Shown: in pieces, positions 7,804 through 14,742 of the stretch | Layout: each line of letters starts with the position of its first letter | How positions within the stretch are numbered: position 1 is the stretch's first letter | Notes under the pieces: model-generated | The model's input: only the letters and a program-made list of their open reading frames with translations | The model's database searches: none | Told to the model about the DNA's origin: nothing | Origin: an uncultured Mordavella sp. | Lineage (GTDB): Bacteria; Bacillota; Clostridia; Lachnospirales; Lachnospiraceae | Reading direction: 5' to 3' | DNA length: 16,424 bases | Assembly: GCA_902406105.1 (NCBI GenBank) | Contig: CABPCP010000063.1 | Coordinates: 1-16,424, forward strand | Translations under genes and position numbers: made by a program

Positions 7804-7832
7804 TTGCTCATCTCCTTTTCTTCTATACCTTT

Positions 7833-7860
7833 ATTATACGTCCCATTTTTACATATACAA
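7833..7860 (-). promoter_or_regulatory. Promoter of the flavodoxin reductase/AKR operon
   Basis: On the minus strand, perfect TATAAT (7838-7833) with a weak -35 TTGTAT (7860-7855) at 16-bp spacing, about 30 nt before the ATG. Confidence 0.55.
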
Positions 7861-7900
7861 ATGCTTATACTGCATGCAGAAAAATGCCAAAAACGCATAG

Positions 7901-7934
7901 AAAAACCGCTGTACAGGTTTCCCCATACAGCGGT
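7901..7934 (-). terminator. Intrinsic terminator after the small CxCxxC gene
   Basis: On the minus strand: ACCGCTGTA (7934-7926), 12-nt loop, TACAGCGGT (7913-7905), then a T-run. A 9-bp perfect stem, 31 nt past the stop codon. Confidence 0.82.
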
Positions 7935-7964
7935 CTTAGATTCATTTTGGAAACCGCCTTCTCC

Positions 7965-8318
7965 TTACAGCAGTTCCTCCTTCTTCGCAAGGATTGCTTC
8001 TACCGCGGCGCAGGCTGGGCAGTCACAATATTTTGCCCCTTCCGCCTTGATCTGTCTGGCATGTTCCGCCACGCCCGGCGCCTTATCGCCAAACACTTTC
8101 GCTCCCGCCTCAGATTCCGCAAAAGCGATCAGACCGTCTACCGTTACAATATCTTCTTCCAGCTCCGCGAAATACTTCTTGGTCTCTTCCTCTTCCCGGT
8201 CGGTTCCCACCGCGTCAAGCCAAGCCTTTGCCGCGTCTTTGGCTTCCTGGGAACAACTGGGCGCCTGGATCAGTTCTTTGCTCTTCTCTGCAACGTACTC
8301 TACTACTTCTCTGCTCAT
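7965..8318 (-). CDS. Small acidic protein with a C-terminal CxCxxC cluster
   Basis: I do not recognise a characterised family. The 117-aa protein is soluble, helical and acidic, with no signal peptide or membrane segment. It contains C22 (APSCS) and a C-terminal YCDCPAC (C98, C100, C103), which could bind a metal or act as a redox switch. I start it at ATG 8318, where GAGGTG precedes at 6-nt spacing; an in-frame GTG three codons earlier lies over that site. It has its own extended -10 promoter and terminator, so it is probably a monocistronic unit, though read-through from the redox operon 57 nt upstream is possible. I recall similar proteins with the same cysteine tail in other Lachnospiraceae, but no proven function. 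Confidence 0.75.
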   Translation of the reverse strand: MSREVVEYVAEKSKELIQAPSCSQEAKDAAKAWLDAVGTDREEEETKKYFAELEEDIVTVDGLIAFAESEAGAKVFGDKAPGVAEHARQIKAEGAKYCDCPACAAVEAILAKKEELL

Positions 8319-8351
8319 GGCAAACACCTCACTTTTTGTAAATCTGCCATT

Positions 8352-8381
8352 ATTCTAGCACAATCCCGCCTTTTTTTACAA
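8352..8381 (-). promoter_or_regulatory. Extended -10 promoter of the small CxCxxC gene
   Basis: On the minus strand, TTGTAA (8381-8376), 18-bp spacer ending in TGC, TAGAAT (8357-8352). The -35 overlaps the stop codon of the upstream lipoprotein gene. Confidence 0.6.
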
Positions 8382-9056
8382 CTCCAATCCATCCACCCAG
8401 TCTGCCACTTCTCCCGCCGCATCCGGTACGGCGTTGCGGGAGATGGACAGCCCGTCTTCGATCACTGCGGCATCTGGCTGCATCTGCCCAATGGTCTCTA
8501 TAGTTCCTGAGAATCCGCTTCCTCCGTGAGTGGTAAAAGGAATGATCGTCTTGCCGCTAAGGTTATATTCTTCCAGGAAGGTGTAGAGCGGCATCGGCAG
8601 ATCTGCGTTCCAGTTTGGGTATCCCAGGAAAATGGTGTCATAGCTGTCCAGATTCTCGATCTGAGAGGCCAGCGCCGGCCGGGCCTCTTCTGTCATCTCA
8701 TTGTACGCAAAGTCCAGAAGCTCATCATGGGTTCCGGGATATTCCTGTTCAGTCTCAATGGCAAATAGATCTCCTCCTGTCTGCTGTTGGATCAGATGGG
8801 CCACATACTCATTATTTCCCATTACCTGACCATCCACAGACACCCGGCTTGCGCCAGCCACCGTGTCCGTGCCGTCTGTCTCCGGCACAGAAAAGTAGGC
8901 GATCAAAATATTGTCTCCTCCCGCAGGCGTGCCGGCCGTATCCTCAGTGTCTTCCAGGGACACAGACGGGCCGGATTCCTCCTGGCCCGCGCAGGCGGTG
9001 AGTGTAAAAATTACTGCCGCACACAGAAGCAGCGCGGTTATTTTTCTTTTTTTCAT
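8376..9056 (-). CDS. Flavodoxin-domain lipoprotein A
   Basis: A 226-aa lipoprotein. A signal peptide (MKKRK then a hydrophobic core) ends in lipobox LTAC with lipidated C22. A low-complexity acidic linker (about 23-48) leads into a flavodoxin_4-type domain. Domain marks are LIAYFSVPET (51-60), GDLFAIETEQEYP, YDTIFLGYPNWNADLPM (139-155), SGKTIIPFTTHGGSGFSGT (167-185) and GLSISRN. It should display an FMN domain outside the membrane. The family usually has two tryptophans in GYPNWW; here the second is N150, which may alter flavin stacking. It is the last gene of the seven-gene redox operon, 6 nt after the DUF4405 gene, and is the likely partner of that membrane protein. Confidence 0.9.
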   Translation of the reverse strand: MKKRKITALLLCAAVIFTLTACAGQEESGPSVSLEDTEDTAGTPAGGDNILIAYFSVPETDGTDTVAGASRVSVDGQVMGNNEYVAHLIQQQTGGDLFAIETEQEYPGTHDELLDFAYNEMTEEARPALASQIENLDSYDTIFLGYPNWNADLPMPLYTFLEEYNLSGKTIIPFTTHGGSGFSGTIETIGQMQPDAAVIEDGLSISRNAVPDAAGEVADWVDGLEL

Positions 9057-9062
9057 TCTCTT

Positions 9063-9689
9063 TCATCTCCTTTTTATTGAAATTTGTTTCTTGAGAAAAT
9101 CTCCCGCTGCCGCCCCAATTCCCATGAAAAGGGACATCACTGCGGCATTGGCGGCAAACAGCAGAACTCCCGGATAGGACCAGTACATGCCCGTATCCCG
9201 CAGGATCAGCCGGGAAGGCATATCCAGCGCGATAAATGCCAAGATTCCAAGGATCGCCGTCACGATCCCTTCCACGAGCATAAGAGGCTTCCTTTTCTCT
9301 GGCAGAGAAATGTGCAGCCCTCCATGGATGGAGACCAGGATCGTTCCCCAGCTTCCCGCGGCCACATGCAGGGGACGAATCAGATAAGCTTCCCTCATTC
9401 CCCACAGGGGCGCAAACAAACGCTGGGATATATAGATTCCTGTCCCCATAGCCGCCAGCATACAAAAAAGCGTCAGTATATTTACGGTAAGCAGGACTTT
9501 CCGGCAGCCGGAATATCTTCCTTTGAAAAGGCTGGCGTACCATTTCCGGTTTATCACATTGTGAACAAGAAACAGCAATAGCAGCAGGACTCCCGCCAGC
9601 TCATGAAATAGATTTCCAGTGGCCTGATAGGACATGGTCAGGATCATCAGGGCTGCCATTATCATGTCGATCTTCTTTCGTGTATTCAT
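9063..9689 (-). CDS. DUF4405 membrane protein, probable b-type cytochrome (copy A)
   Basis: A 208-aa polytopic membrane protein with four or five hydrophobic helices. It belongs to the DUF4405 group, which resembles the haem-b subunits of formate dehydrogenases and hydrogenases. Candidate haem ligands sit in or next to helices: H29 (NLFHE), H43 (FLVHN), H108 (RPLHVAAG), and H122 and H126 (SIHGGLHI). The spacing 14-65-14-4 is identical in the second copy at 14743-15447. The ATG follows the flavodoxin stop by 1 nt with GGAG 7 nt upstream. Placed between a cytosolic flavodoxin and a flavodoxin lipoprotein, it could carry electrons across the membrane (inference). Haem binding is not proven by sequence. 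Confidence 0.82.
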   Translation of the reverse strand: MNTRKKIDMIMAALMILTMSYQATGNLFHELAGVLLLLLFLVHNVINRKWYASLFKGRYSGCRKVLLTVNILTLFCMLAAMGTGIYISQRLFAPLWGMREAYLIRPLHVAAGSWGTILVSIHGGLHISLPEKRKPLMLVEGIVTAILGILAFIALDMPSRLILRDTGMYWSYPGVLLFAANAAVMSLFMGIGAAAGDFLKKQISIKRR

Positions 9690-9690
9690 C

Positions 9691-10173
9691 TTACAACTCC
9701 GCGATCCAGCGCTGGATCTCCTTCTTAGGCGTTACCAATTTCCCAAATTCCTGTGCACTGAACTGTATCATCTTTCCTTTTTCTACTACAGCTCCCGGAA
9801 GCTCCTCTTCTATATCTTTTAGTCCATGTCCCGGCCATCCCGCATGAGTCTGGAAGGGGATCACCCTTTTCCCTGACAGATCATTTTCCCGCAGGAACGA
9901 AAGGACTGCCGGGGCCATGGTGTACCACCAAGTAGGGGTTCCCAGGATGATGGTGCCATAGGCGTCCAGGGATACCCCCAGAGGCTTGAGCTTGGGCGTA
10001 TATCCTTCGTTTACTTCCGCCTTCCCCTGGGCTGCGATCTCCTGATCTGTACCCTCATAAGGGACCACTGTATCCAGACAGGCGATGTCAGCTCCTGTTT
10101 CTGCCTGGATCATCTCTGCGATCATCTTTGTATTTCCATCCATAGAATAATATACGATCAACGGATTCTTCAC
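9691..10173 (-). CDS. Cytosolic flavodoxin
   Basis: A 160-aa flavodoxin_4-type protein without a signal peptide, so probably cytosolic. The FMN phosphate loop is YYSMDGNTKMIAEMI (8-22, with S10, G13, N14 and T15). The flavin-stacking loop GTPTWWYTMAP (about 78-88) and SGKRVIPFQTHAG follow. It starts at GTG 10173, sharing 4 nt (GTGA) with the stop of the EFR1 gene, which implies translational coupling. Flavodoxins are one- or two-electron carriers that can replace ferredoxin. Here it sits between a ferredoxin/flavodoxin fusion and a putative membrane cytochrome, and so is a candidate soluble carrier between them. Confidence 0.9.
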   Translation of the reverse strand: MKNPLIVYYSMDGNTKMIAEMIQAETGADIACLDTVVPYEGTDQEIAAQGKAEVNEGYTPKLKPLGVSLDAYGTIILGTPTWWYTMAPAVLSFLRENDLSGKRVIPFQTHAGWPGHGLKDIEEELPGAVVEKGKMIQFSAQEFGKLVTPKKEIQRWIAEL

Positions 10174-10955
10174 GCTTCTTCTGTACTGCCTCCTTTCCGG
10201 CTGTTGGCCGCCGCGATCTCTTTCAGCGCGATCTTCTCATTCCGGTATCTGGCCTCTGGATTCTTCTCAGGAACCGTAAGCCCCACCGCCTTCTGGGGAC
10301 AGTGGTGGACGCAGGCCAGGCAGGTCTGGCACTGTCCTGGAATATGTACCGCCTTCCCCTGTTCCACACGGATAGATCCGGAAGGACAGACCTGTTCACA
10401 AAGTCCGCAGCCTACGCAGCCTTCCCCCACGGTGATCAGATGCTGCCACAGATCTGCCGGAAGTTTTGACTGGTTTTCCAAGAACTGCTGGTGAGCCGCC
10501 CGGTCGGTATCGGTCACCTCTGAGATCTTATGGACTCTTCCTTCGATTTCTTTCTTGATCACTTCCAGATGGTCATCCACCTTCTTATCGATGGCCCTCT
10601 GCTCATTCATATCAAAACTAGGAAGCCAGTTGTCCACCATCATTAAAACATTGATATAATCTGGCTGGATCCCGCATTTCCGGCACAGCTTCCAGGCCAG
10701 TTCCGCCGCCCCGCCATGCCGGTTTCCATAGGTCAGCACCATATAGAAATAATCGGTCTCAAAAGAAGCCTTTGCCAAGAAGTCCTGTACCATCTGGGGG
10801 ACCTCATGGCCATATACCGGACAGACTATCCCAATCCTGTCCGCCTGGAACTCTAAGTGCTCCTTGTCAATGATCTGGGGGATACTGATCCTCTCTTCCT
10901 CCAGATATTTTGCCGCATACAGGCTGTTGCCTGTAGCGGTGAAATAAAAAATCAT
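10170..10955 (-). CDS. EFR1-type flavodoxin/ferredoxin fusion protein
   Basis: A 261-aa cytosolic protein with an N-terminal flavodoxin-like domain (FYFTATGNSLYAAKYL, 3-18; CPVYGHEVPQMVQDFL, 45-60) and a C-terminal 2[4Fe-4S] ferredoxin domain. Two complete CxxCxxCxxxCP motifs are present: C180/C183/C186/C190 and C209/C212/C215/C219. This architecture is the EFR1 family, common in anaerobic Firmicutes but functionally unsettled. It can hold FMN and two clusters, so it can pass electrons between flavin and ferredoxin-level donors. AAGGAGG lies 8 nt before the ATG, the upstream hydrolase stop is 1 nt away, and the downstream flavodoxin overlaps by 4 nt. Confidence 0.93.
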   Translation of the reverse strand: MIFYFTATGNSLYAAKYLEEERISIPQIIDKEHLEFQADRIGIVCPVYGHEVPQMVQDFLAKASFETDYFYMVLTYGNRHGGAAELAWKLCRKCGIQPDYINVLMMVDNWLPSFDMNEQRAIDKKVDDHLEVIKKEIEGRVHKISEVTDTDRAAHQQFLENQSKLPADLWQHLITVGEGCVGCGLCEQVCPSGSIRVEQGKAVHIPGQCQTCLACVHHCPQKAVGLTVPEKNPEARYRNEKIALKEIAAANSRKGGSTEEA

Positions 10956-10956
10956 T

Positions 10957-11730
10957 TTAATTTCCTCCTTTTCTATGTTCTTCTAAATATGTCAGAATCG
11001 ATTCCACCGCCTGCTCTTCTTCCTCGCCGTAGAATCCATGCCCAGCCCCGGATATGACTTCTAATTCCGCGCTTTGGTATGCCTTCAGCGCCTGTTCTGA
11101 AGAAGAAAGAGGAACTATGCTGTCTTGGTCGCCGTGGAGCAGTAGCACATCTTTTTCATAACGGCTGATCTCTCCATAAATATCATAGCCGATCAAGGGT
11201 TCGAAATAGGCCCGCCCCACTTCCATCCAGAGGAAGTACATCGTATCCGGGATCTCCCGTCTGCTGGAAAACATCTCGCCTGCCCGGTCTGCCAGGATAA
11301 AGGCCGGATACAGGAGGATCATCCCACGGATCTCTTCTTCATGATCCGCGCCGGTAATGGCAGATACGGCTCCCCCCTGACTGGTCCCCATCAGAAATAA
11401 CTGCTCCCGATCCACATAATCCAGTCCCTGGATCATGCGTATCACTGCTTCCAGGTCTTCCTGCTCCGTAAATAAGGACATTTCCAGCGTAGAGCCATCG
11501 CTCCGGCTTCCCGGTGAACCTCCGCAGAAATCAAAACAGTAAACCACATAGCCTCTCTGGGCCAGGGCCTGGGCGTAAGGAATTCCCACCTGATAGTTTC
11601 CTCCAAAGCCATGGGAGAAGATCACCGCCGGCAACGGTCCGTCGGCGTCTTCTGGGATATAGATGATCCCGTAGATCCGGTGATCTCCCCGCCTGGCATA
11701 CAGCTCCTGGCTTTTGTATTCATAGGTCAT
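10957..11730 (-). CDS. Alpha/beta hydrolase (serine esterase type)
   Basis: A 257-aa cytosolic alpha/beta-hydrolase. The catalytic triad is visible: nucleophile S117 in GTSQGG (115-120), acid D203 in LLHGDQDSIVP and H231 in GAGHGF. The oxyanion-hole region is FSHGFGGNY (38-46). There is a cap-like insertion of about 40 residues between the nucleophile and the acid. It resembles peptidase S9-like or feruloyl-esterase-like hydrolases. It lies 9 nt after a flavodoxin lipoprotein and 1 nt before the EFR1 gene, so it belongs to the redox operon. By analogy with electrophile-response operons it might hydrolyse an ester or thioester formed from an aldehyde, but that is inference. The ribosome binding site (AAGAG) is weak. 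Confidence 0.9.
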   Translation of the reverse strand: MTYEYKSQELYARRGDHRIYGIIYIPEDADGPLPAVIFSHGFGGNYQVGIPYAQALAQRGYVVYCFDFCGGSPGSRSDGSTLEMSLFTEQEDLEAVIRMIQGLDYVDREQLFLMGTSQGGAVSAITGADHEEEIRGMILLYPAFILADRAGEMFSSRREIPDTMYFLWMEVGRAYFEPLIGYDIYGEISRYEKDVLLLHGDQDSIVPLSSSEQALKAYQSAELEVISGAGHGFYGEEEEQAVESILTYLEEHRKGGN

Positions 11731-11739
11731 CTCATCTCT

Positions 11740-12318
11740 TCACTCGCCAAATCCATTTTCCGTCAGATAGGCGCTGATCGCCTCTGTATCTTCCGCATCC
11801 ACAAACAGACCATCATGGACCGTTCCATTTCCCGCGCATCCTCTGACAAATTCCATGGAATTATCAAACTGTTCCGTGTCCATAGAAGCAGACTGGGTAA
11901 ACGGATATACATCGATGCCTGTCAGATCATAATTCTCAAGGAATGTCCCTATGATCATCGGCGCGGTATGCCACCAGATCGGATAGCCGATAAAAAGGGT
12001 ATCATAACCCTCCAGGGACTCTGGCAGGTTCTGGATCTCTGGCCTTGCGTTGCTGTCCCGCTCTTCCAGGGCCACATCTCCACATTCGCTGTAATCTTCC
12101 GGATAAGGAGTCACCGGCTGAATCTCAAACAGATCCCCTCCTGTCTGCTCCTGGATAGAGGAAGCCATCTGAGCGGTATTCCCTGACCAGGAAAAATAAG
12201 CGATCAGTACATTCCCGCTTTCCGTCTGCGTTTCCGCGCTGTTCTGGGTCTGGCCGCAGGCAGTCAGCGCGGCGGCCAGCGCAATCGTTAAAAGGATACT
12301 GATGATCTTTCTTTTCAT
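11740..12318 (-). CDS. Flavodoxin-domain lipoprotein B
   Basis: A 192-aa lipoprotein. The signal peptide ends in lipobox LTAC with lipidated C21, followed by a short linker (about 22-35) and a flavodoxin_4 domain. The FMN phosphate loop is a standard SWSGNTAQMA (43-52), unlike copies A and C, which have an inserted loop here. The stacking loop is FIGYPIWWHTAPM (109-121). The C-terminal part lacks the GGSGFSGT block and has VRGCAGNGTVHDGLFV instead, so it is a different subfamily. AAAGGGG lies 9 nt before the ATG. It is the second gene of the redox operon, 31 nt after the alcohol dehydrogenase. It should present an FMN carrier on the outer face of the membrane. Confidence 0.91.
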   Translation of the reverse strand: MKRKIISILLTIALAAALTACGQTQNSAETQTESGNVLIAYFSWSGNTAQMASSIQEQTGGDLFEIQPVTPYPEDYSECGDVALEERDSNARPEIQNLPESLEGYDTLFIGYPIWWHTAPMIIGTFLENYDLTGIDVYPFTQSASMDTEQFDNSMEFVRGCAGNGTVHDGLFVDAEDTEAISAYLTENGFGE

Positions 12319-12349
12319 AGCATTTGTCCCCTTTCTAACCTTTTCCCTC

Positions 12350-13495
12350 CTACTTACATTCCATCAGGATCTCATAGATCTCATCCCGGCTCAATTCACG
12401 AGGGCCACATTTGATGATATTGCAGGTATCCGCCACTTTGCGCAGGATATCCGGCGTGATTTCTGCCTTGGATCTCAACTGGCCAAGACGGGTTGGAAGG
12501 CCGCATTCTTGGATAAATGAGGCCAAAGCTTCAATTCCTTCTTCCGCTGTTTCTTCCTGAAATACTTCCCTGGCAAAACGGGTGAATTTCTCCCTCGCGT
12601 CTTTCAGAATGTGCCGGTAGTATACCGGGTGGATCACAGCCAGTCCCTGTCCATGGTTGCAGTCCGTATACGCTCCAAGCTGATGCTCGATCTGATGCGC
12701 CTGGAAGTCTGTCAGGCGCCCCGCTTTTAAGATGCCGTTTTCCGCCATTGCGGAATCCCACATCAGATTGCTCCTTGCCTGCATATCATTGACATCCGCC
12801 AGCAGACGGCGCATGTTGACTACCGTATTGCGCATAACCGCCAGGGCCACTTCATCCGATACATTGTCCTGGTCTGACTGTCCAAGATAGGTTTCCATAG
12901 CGTGGCTCAGCGTATCAAAGGCTCCGGAAAGCACCTGGTTTCTTGGAACAGAAGCCGTGTAAGCGGGATCCAGGATGGCAAATTCCGCGCCCTTTCCAAC
13001 AATCAGTCCTTTCCAATTTAAGTCTTCGCAGGTGATGACCGCGCCGGCGTTCATCTCCGCCCCGGTTCCGGAAGCAGTCACCACAGCTCCCATAGGAATC
13101 CCGTCTGTAGGGAACTGATAGGAGGTATATTCCATTTCCCGGATATCCTGATCCAGTTTTGCCTGGGCGGAAATGACTTTACAGCAGTCGATCACGCTTC
13201 CGCCGCCTGCGGCCAGGATAAAATCTACCTTCTTCTCCTTGGCCAGCGCCGCTCCCTCCTGGACTTTCGCGTAAGTTGGATTGGGCATGATGCCTGGGAA
13301 ATCGACCACTTCTTTTCCCGCTTCTTCCAGGATTCCTCTTAACTCGTCATAGATGCCGTTGGCTTTCAGAGAGTTCCCTCCATAGGCCAGCATGACTGTC
13401 TTCCCAGCCTTGGCCAGTTCCGCTCCCAGCGCTTTCTTTGCGGCTCCTTCTCCAAAATAAACTTTTGTGGGGTAAGTAAATGTAAATGCATCCAT
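12350..13495 (-). CDS. Iron-containing alcohol dehydrogenase (YqhD/BdhA-like)
   Basis: A 381-aa group III Fe-type alcohol dehydrogenase, close in layout to butanol dehydrogenase and YqhD, which reduce aldehydes with NAD(P)H. The nucleotide-binding motif GGGSVID lies at 97-103. Metal ligands are D194 and H198 (GAFDTLSHAMETY), H267 (DFQAHQIEHQLG) and H281 (DCNHGQG), at the same numbers I recall for YqhD. I start it at ATG 13495, with AGGAGG 8 nt upstream; the longer frame extends into the promoter. It is the first gene of the seven-gene operon behind a MerR-type 19-bp-spacer promoter, which suggests induction by aldehydes or other electrophiles (inference). Confidence 0.95.
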   Translation of the reverse strand: MDAFTFTYPTKVYFGEGAAKKALGAELAKAGKTVMLAYGGNSLKANGIYDELRGILEEAGKEVVDFPGIMPNPTYAKVQEGAALAKEKKVDFILAAGGGSVIDCCKVISAQAKLDQDIREMEYTSYQFPTDGIPMGAVVTASGTGAEMNAGAVITCEDLNWKGLIVGKGAEFAILDPAYTASVPRNQVLSGAFDTLSHAMETYLGQSDQDNVSDEVALAVMRNTVVNMRRLLADVNDMQARSNLMWDSAMAENGILKAGRLTDFQAHQIEHQLGAYTDCNHGQGLAVIHPVYYRHILKDAREKFTRFAREVFQEETAEEGIEALASFIQECGLPTRLGQLRSKAEITPDILRKVADTCNIIKCGPRELSRDEIYEILMECK

Positions 13496-13548
13496 AGTAA
13501 AATCCTCCTGTCTGGTTGATGTTTGTTCTTCTTTCTCTTTACACTGTG

Positions 13549-13579
13549 ATTGTATCAACCGGTTGTAACAACCGGTCAA
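13549..13579 (-). promoter_or_regulatory. MerR-type promoter with 19-bp spacer and dyad
   Basis: On the minus strand, -35 TTGACC (13579-13574), a 19-bp spacer, -10 TACAAT (13554-13549). A perfect inverted repeat ACCGGTTGT-A-ACAACCGGT occupies 13558-13576, from inside the -35 to close to the -10. Overlong spacers with a centred dyad are the hallmark of MerR-family activation by DNA untwisting. No MerR gene lies in the window. Confidence 0.82.
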
Positions 13580-13634
13580 GAGGATTTTGAAAAATTTTTA
13601 TTTTTTGTAACTGATTCAGTCCGGCGTATCGCGC

Positions 13635-13662
13635 AAAAAAACTGCAGGCGCCTGCCTGCAGT
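13635..13662 (-). terminator. Terminator after apbE
   Basis: On the minus strand: ACTGCAGGC (13662-13654), loop AGGC, GCCTGCAGT (13649-13641), then T7. A strong intrinsic terminator that separates the apbE operon from the alcohol dehydrogenase operon. Confidence 0.9.
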
Positions 13663-13690
13663 CTGCTGTCACGATCGTCATCAGCTCTCC

Positions 13691-14722
13691 CTATGCCTCC
13701 ACGATATGAAGCTCCATATTCTCAAAAGAACTGCCCAGTGTAAACCGGTCTTCCAGCCCTTCCGTCACATACACTTCTCCTTCCTTGGTAATGGCGATCA
13801 TCTCAAAATCCTGGTGCTCCCGCCAGTATTCTTCCGCTTCTTCCAATCCTTTCACAAACATGGACGTAGAAAGGGCATCGGCCACCTTTCCCTCCTCTGT
13901 CACGATCGTCATGGAAACCAATCCATTGTCCACCGGATATCCGGTCGCCGGATCAATGATATGGCAGTACTCCCTGCCATCTTCCCCTACGAAATACCGT
14001 TCGTAGCTTCCTGATGTGACCACCGCGCAGTCGGAGACCGTCAGCATTCCCACTTGTCCATCGCCAAAGGGATTGCGGATGCCAAGACGCCAATCTCCGC
14101 CGCCAGGTCTGGACCCGATCGCCTGGATATTGCCGCCCAAGTCTAAGAGCGCGGATGTGATCCCCTGCTCTTCCAGCATTTCTGCCGCCACGTCTCCCGC
14201 ATAGCCTTTGCCTACGGCTCCCAGATCCAGTTCCATCCCTTCTGGAAGCAGGATCTCCTGTCCATTCAGCTCTACGTTTTCATAGCCCACATGCTCCAGC
14301 AGTGCCTGAAGTTCTTCCGGCTCTGGAATCCGATTTTCATCTGTGGTAAATCCCCAGGCTTCCAGCACCGGATAGATGGTCGGGTCCAAGGCCCCTTCCG
14401 TCTTCTTGGCCATATCCAGGGCAAACTCTACAACCTTCGCGGTATCGCCGCTTAATTCCACCGGATTTCCGCCGCTGTGATTGACCTGATAGATCTCGCT
14501 TTCCGTATCTGTCACAGACCATTCGCTCTCCAGTGTTTGGATCTCTTCCCGCACATCTCCTAAGGCCTTTTCTCCGCCTTCTCCGTAGGCCGTCAGCGTC
14601 ATATAGGTATCCATGGCAAAGAAACTCACCTGGGACTGCTCCGCCTCCTGCCCCGCTGACGCGCACGCCGTCAGAGAACCAAGTGTCAGTATTATGATAA
14701 GGCTTCTGATCATCCTCTTCAT
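13691..14722 (-). CDS. apbE: FAD:protein FMN transferase, exported lipoprotein
   Basis: ApbE cleaves FAD and covalently links FMN to a Ser/Thr of extracytoplasmic redox proteins, using Mg2+. The 343-aa protein has a lipoprotein signal peptide with lipobox LTAC (C20), so it acts outside the membrane. Family motifs in order: FAMDTYMTL (35-43), LDLGAVGKGYAGD (165-177), LLDLGGNIQAIG (192-203), VVTSGSYERYF (234-244), HIIDPATGYPV (254-264) and ADALSTSMFVKG (281-292). I choose ATG 14722 (AAAGGAG 6 nt upstream); the longer frame is the shadow of the upstream DUF4405 gene. It is the third gene of an operon with a flavodoxin lipoprotein and a DUF4405 protein. No protein with an FMN-binding (RnfG/NqrC-type) target domain is in the window, so its substrate is unknown. 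Confidence 0.96.
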   Translation of the reverse strand: MKRMIRSLIIILTLGSLTACASAGQEAEQSQVSFFAMDTYMTLTAYGEGGEKALGDVREEIQTLESEWSVTDTESEIYQVNHSGGNPVELSGDTAKVVEFALDMAKKTEGALDPTIYPVLEAWGFTTDENRIPEPEELQALLEHVGYENVELNGQEILLPEGMELDLGAVGKGYAGDVAAEMLEEQGITSALLDLGGNIQAIGSRPGGGDWRLGIRNPFGDGQVGMLTVSDCAVVTSGSYERYFVGEDGREYCHIIDPATGYPVDNGLVSMTIVTEEGKVADALSTSMFVKGLEEAEEYWREHQDFEMIAITKEGEVYVTEGLEDRFTLGSSFENMELHIVEA

Positions 14723-14742
14723 CTGCTGCTCCTTTGATCTTG

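Noticed and set aside
7884..8510. 208-codon plus-strand frame opposite the small gene and lipoprotein A
   Set aside because: It crosses a terminator, a promoter and two minus-strand genes, and shows no recognisable domain.
8837..8866. DTVAGASRVS in flavodoxin lipoprotein A looks like an ApbE flavinylation motif
   Set aside because: The residue pattern is only loosely similar (Ser instead of Thr, Ala before Gly). It lies in a variable loop of flavodoxin_4 proteins rather than in an FMN-binding domain.
8944..9543. 199-codon minus-strand frame overlapping DUF4405 and lipoprotein A
   Set aside because: It is out of frame with both genes, which have signal peptide, helices and proper ribosome binding sites.
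13620..13681. Small frame starting ATG 13681 after apbE
   Set aside because: It is only about 21 codons and is made of the terminator hairpin.
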